Shown here: positions 5,762 to 5,858 of the stretch, one piece after another | How the letters are laid out: every line of letters starts with the position of its first letter | Position numbering within the stretch: the stretch's first letter is position 1 | Origin: Pseudomonadales bacterium | GTDB taxonomy: Bacteria > Pseudomonadota > Gammaproteobacteria > Pseudomonadales > Azotimanducaceae | Direction of reading: 5' to 3' | Assembly: GCA_022448765.1 (NCBI GenBank) | Contig: JAKUTI010000178.1 | Location: 1-5,858 of the forward strand | Length of the DNA: 5,858 nt | Made by a program: the position numbers and the translations under genes | Notes under the pieces: generated by a model | What the model saw: only the letters and a program-made list of their open reading frames with translations | What the model was told of the DNA's origin: nothing | Databases searched by the model: none

Positions 5762-5783
5762 AGGTGTATTTCCTGTTTAAAAT

Positions 5784-5858
5784 TTAGCTAACAATTTTTG
5801 TGACGACTCCTGCGCCGACTGTTCTGCCACCCTCGCGTATTGCGAATCGAACCCCTTC
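5784..5858 (-). CDS. tuf: Translation elongation factor Tu, C-terminal 24 residues (partial)
   Basis: EF-Tu carries aminoacyl-tRNA to the ribosome as a ternary complex with GTP. Only the end of the gene is in the window. The codons read EGVRFAIREGGRTVGAGVVT followed by KIVS and TAA, matching the strongly conserved last strand of domain 3 (FAIREGGRTVGAGVV is nearly invariant in bacteria). The frame is open to the right edge. It lies directly upstream of tRNA-Trp, the usual place of one tuf copy in many proteobacteria. No terminator is seen in the 22 bases that follow, so read-through into trpT-secE is expected. Whether a second tuf copy exists cannot be told from here. Confidence 0.95.
   Translation of the reverse strand, partial: EGVRFAIREGGRTVGAGVVTKIVS

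Noticed and set aside
1..5858. Search for a novel system: mobile elements, CRISPR, defence, toxin-antitoxin, inserted genes
   Set aside because: Every coding region is a recognised core gene in the expected order, with no inserted gene, insertion sequence, inverted terminal repeats or repeat array. The window is an ordinary core locus.

Overview
The window is a housekeeping locus read entirely from the minus strand. In transcription order (right to left) it runs tuf (3' end only), tRNA-Trp(CCA), secE, nusG, rplK, rplA, rplJ, rplL and rpoB (5' 60% or less, cut by the left edge). Sequence features point to a gammaproteobacterium. The RpoB N-terminus reads MAYSFTEKKRIRKDF, SecE is the long three-helix type, NusG and L11 follow the E. 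coli proteins over nearly their full length, and tuf-trpT-secE-nusG is the order known in Pseudomonas-like lineages rather than in E. coli. Base composition is moderate. Codon choice is unusually relaxed for such genes. I cannot name a genus.

Right side (5288-5858): the last 24 codons of EF-Tu, a 22-base gap, a 77-nt tRNA-Trp with encoded CCA, a 19-base gap, then secE on a GTG start. I see no promoter or terminator in either gap, so this looks like one transcript cut apart by tRNA processing. nusG follows secE almost without a gap, or overlaps it if a TTG start is used.

Middle (2296-4749): the ribosomal stalk and L1 cluster. A 71-base leader with a small hairpin precedes rplK. rplK and rplA are joined by a TAATG overlap with a strong Shine-Dalgarno inside rplK. 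A 302-base non-coding stretch then precedes rplJ. It is full of short hairpins, including a three-armed fold that fits the place and general form of the autoregulatory L10 leader. rplJ (GTG start) and rplL are 42 bases apart.

Left side (1-2295): a 94-base rplL-rpoB spacer and 733 codons of rpoB, including the whole rifampicin cluster I with wild-type residues at the usual resistance positions.

Together the genes supply the transcription elongation and coupling factor NusG, the Sec translocon subunit SecE, elongation factor Tu and its tRNA neighbour, the L1, L11 and L10-L12 stalk proteins, and the RNA polymerase beta subunit. I found no mobile element, CRISPR array, defence gene or unknown protein-coding gene. 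The parts most worth a second look are the two leader RNAs.
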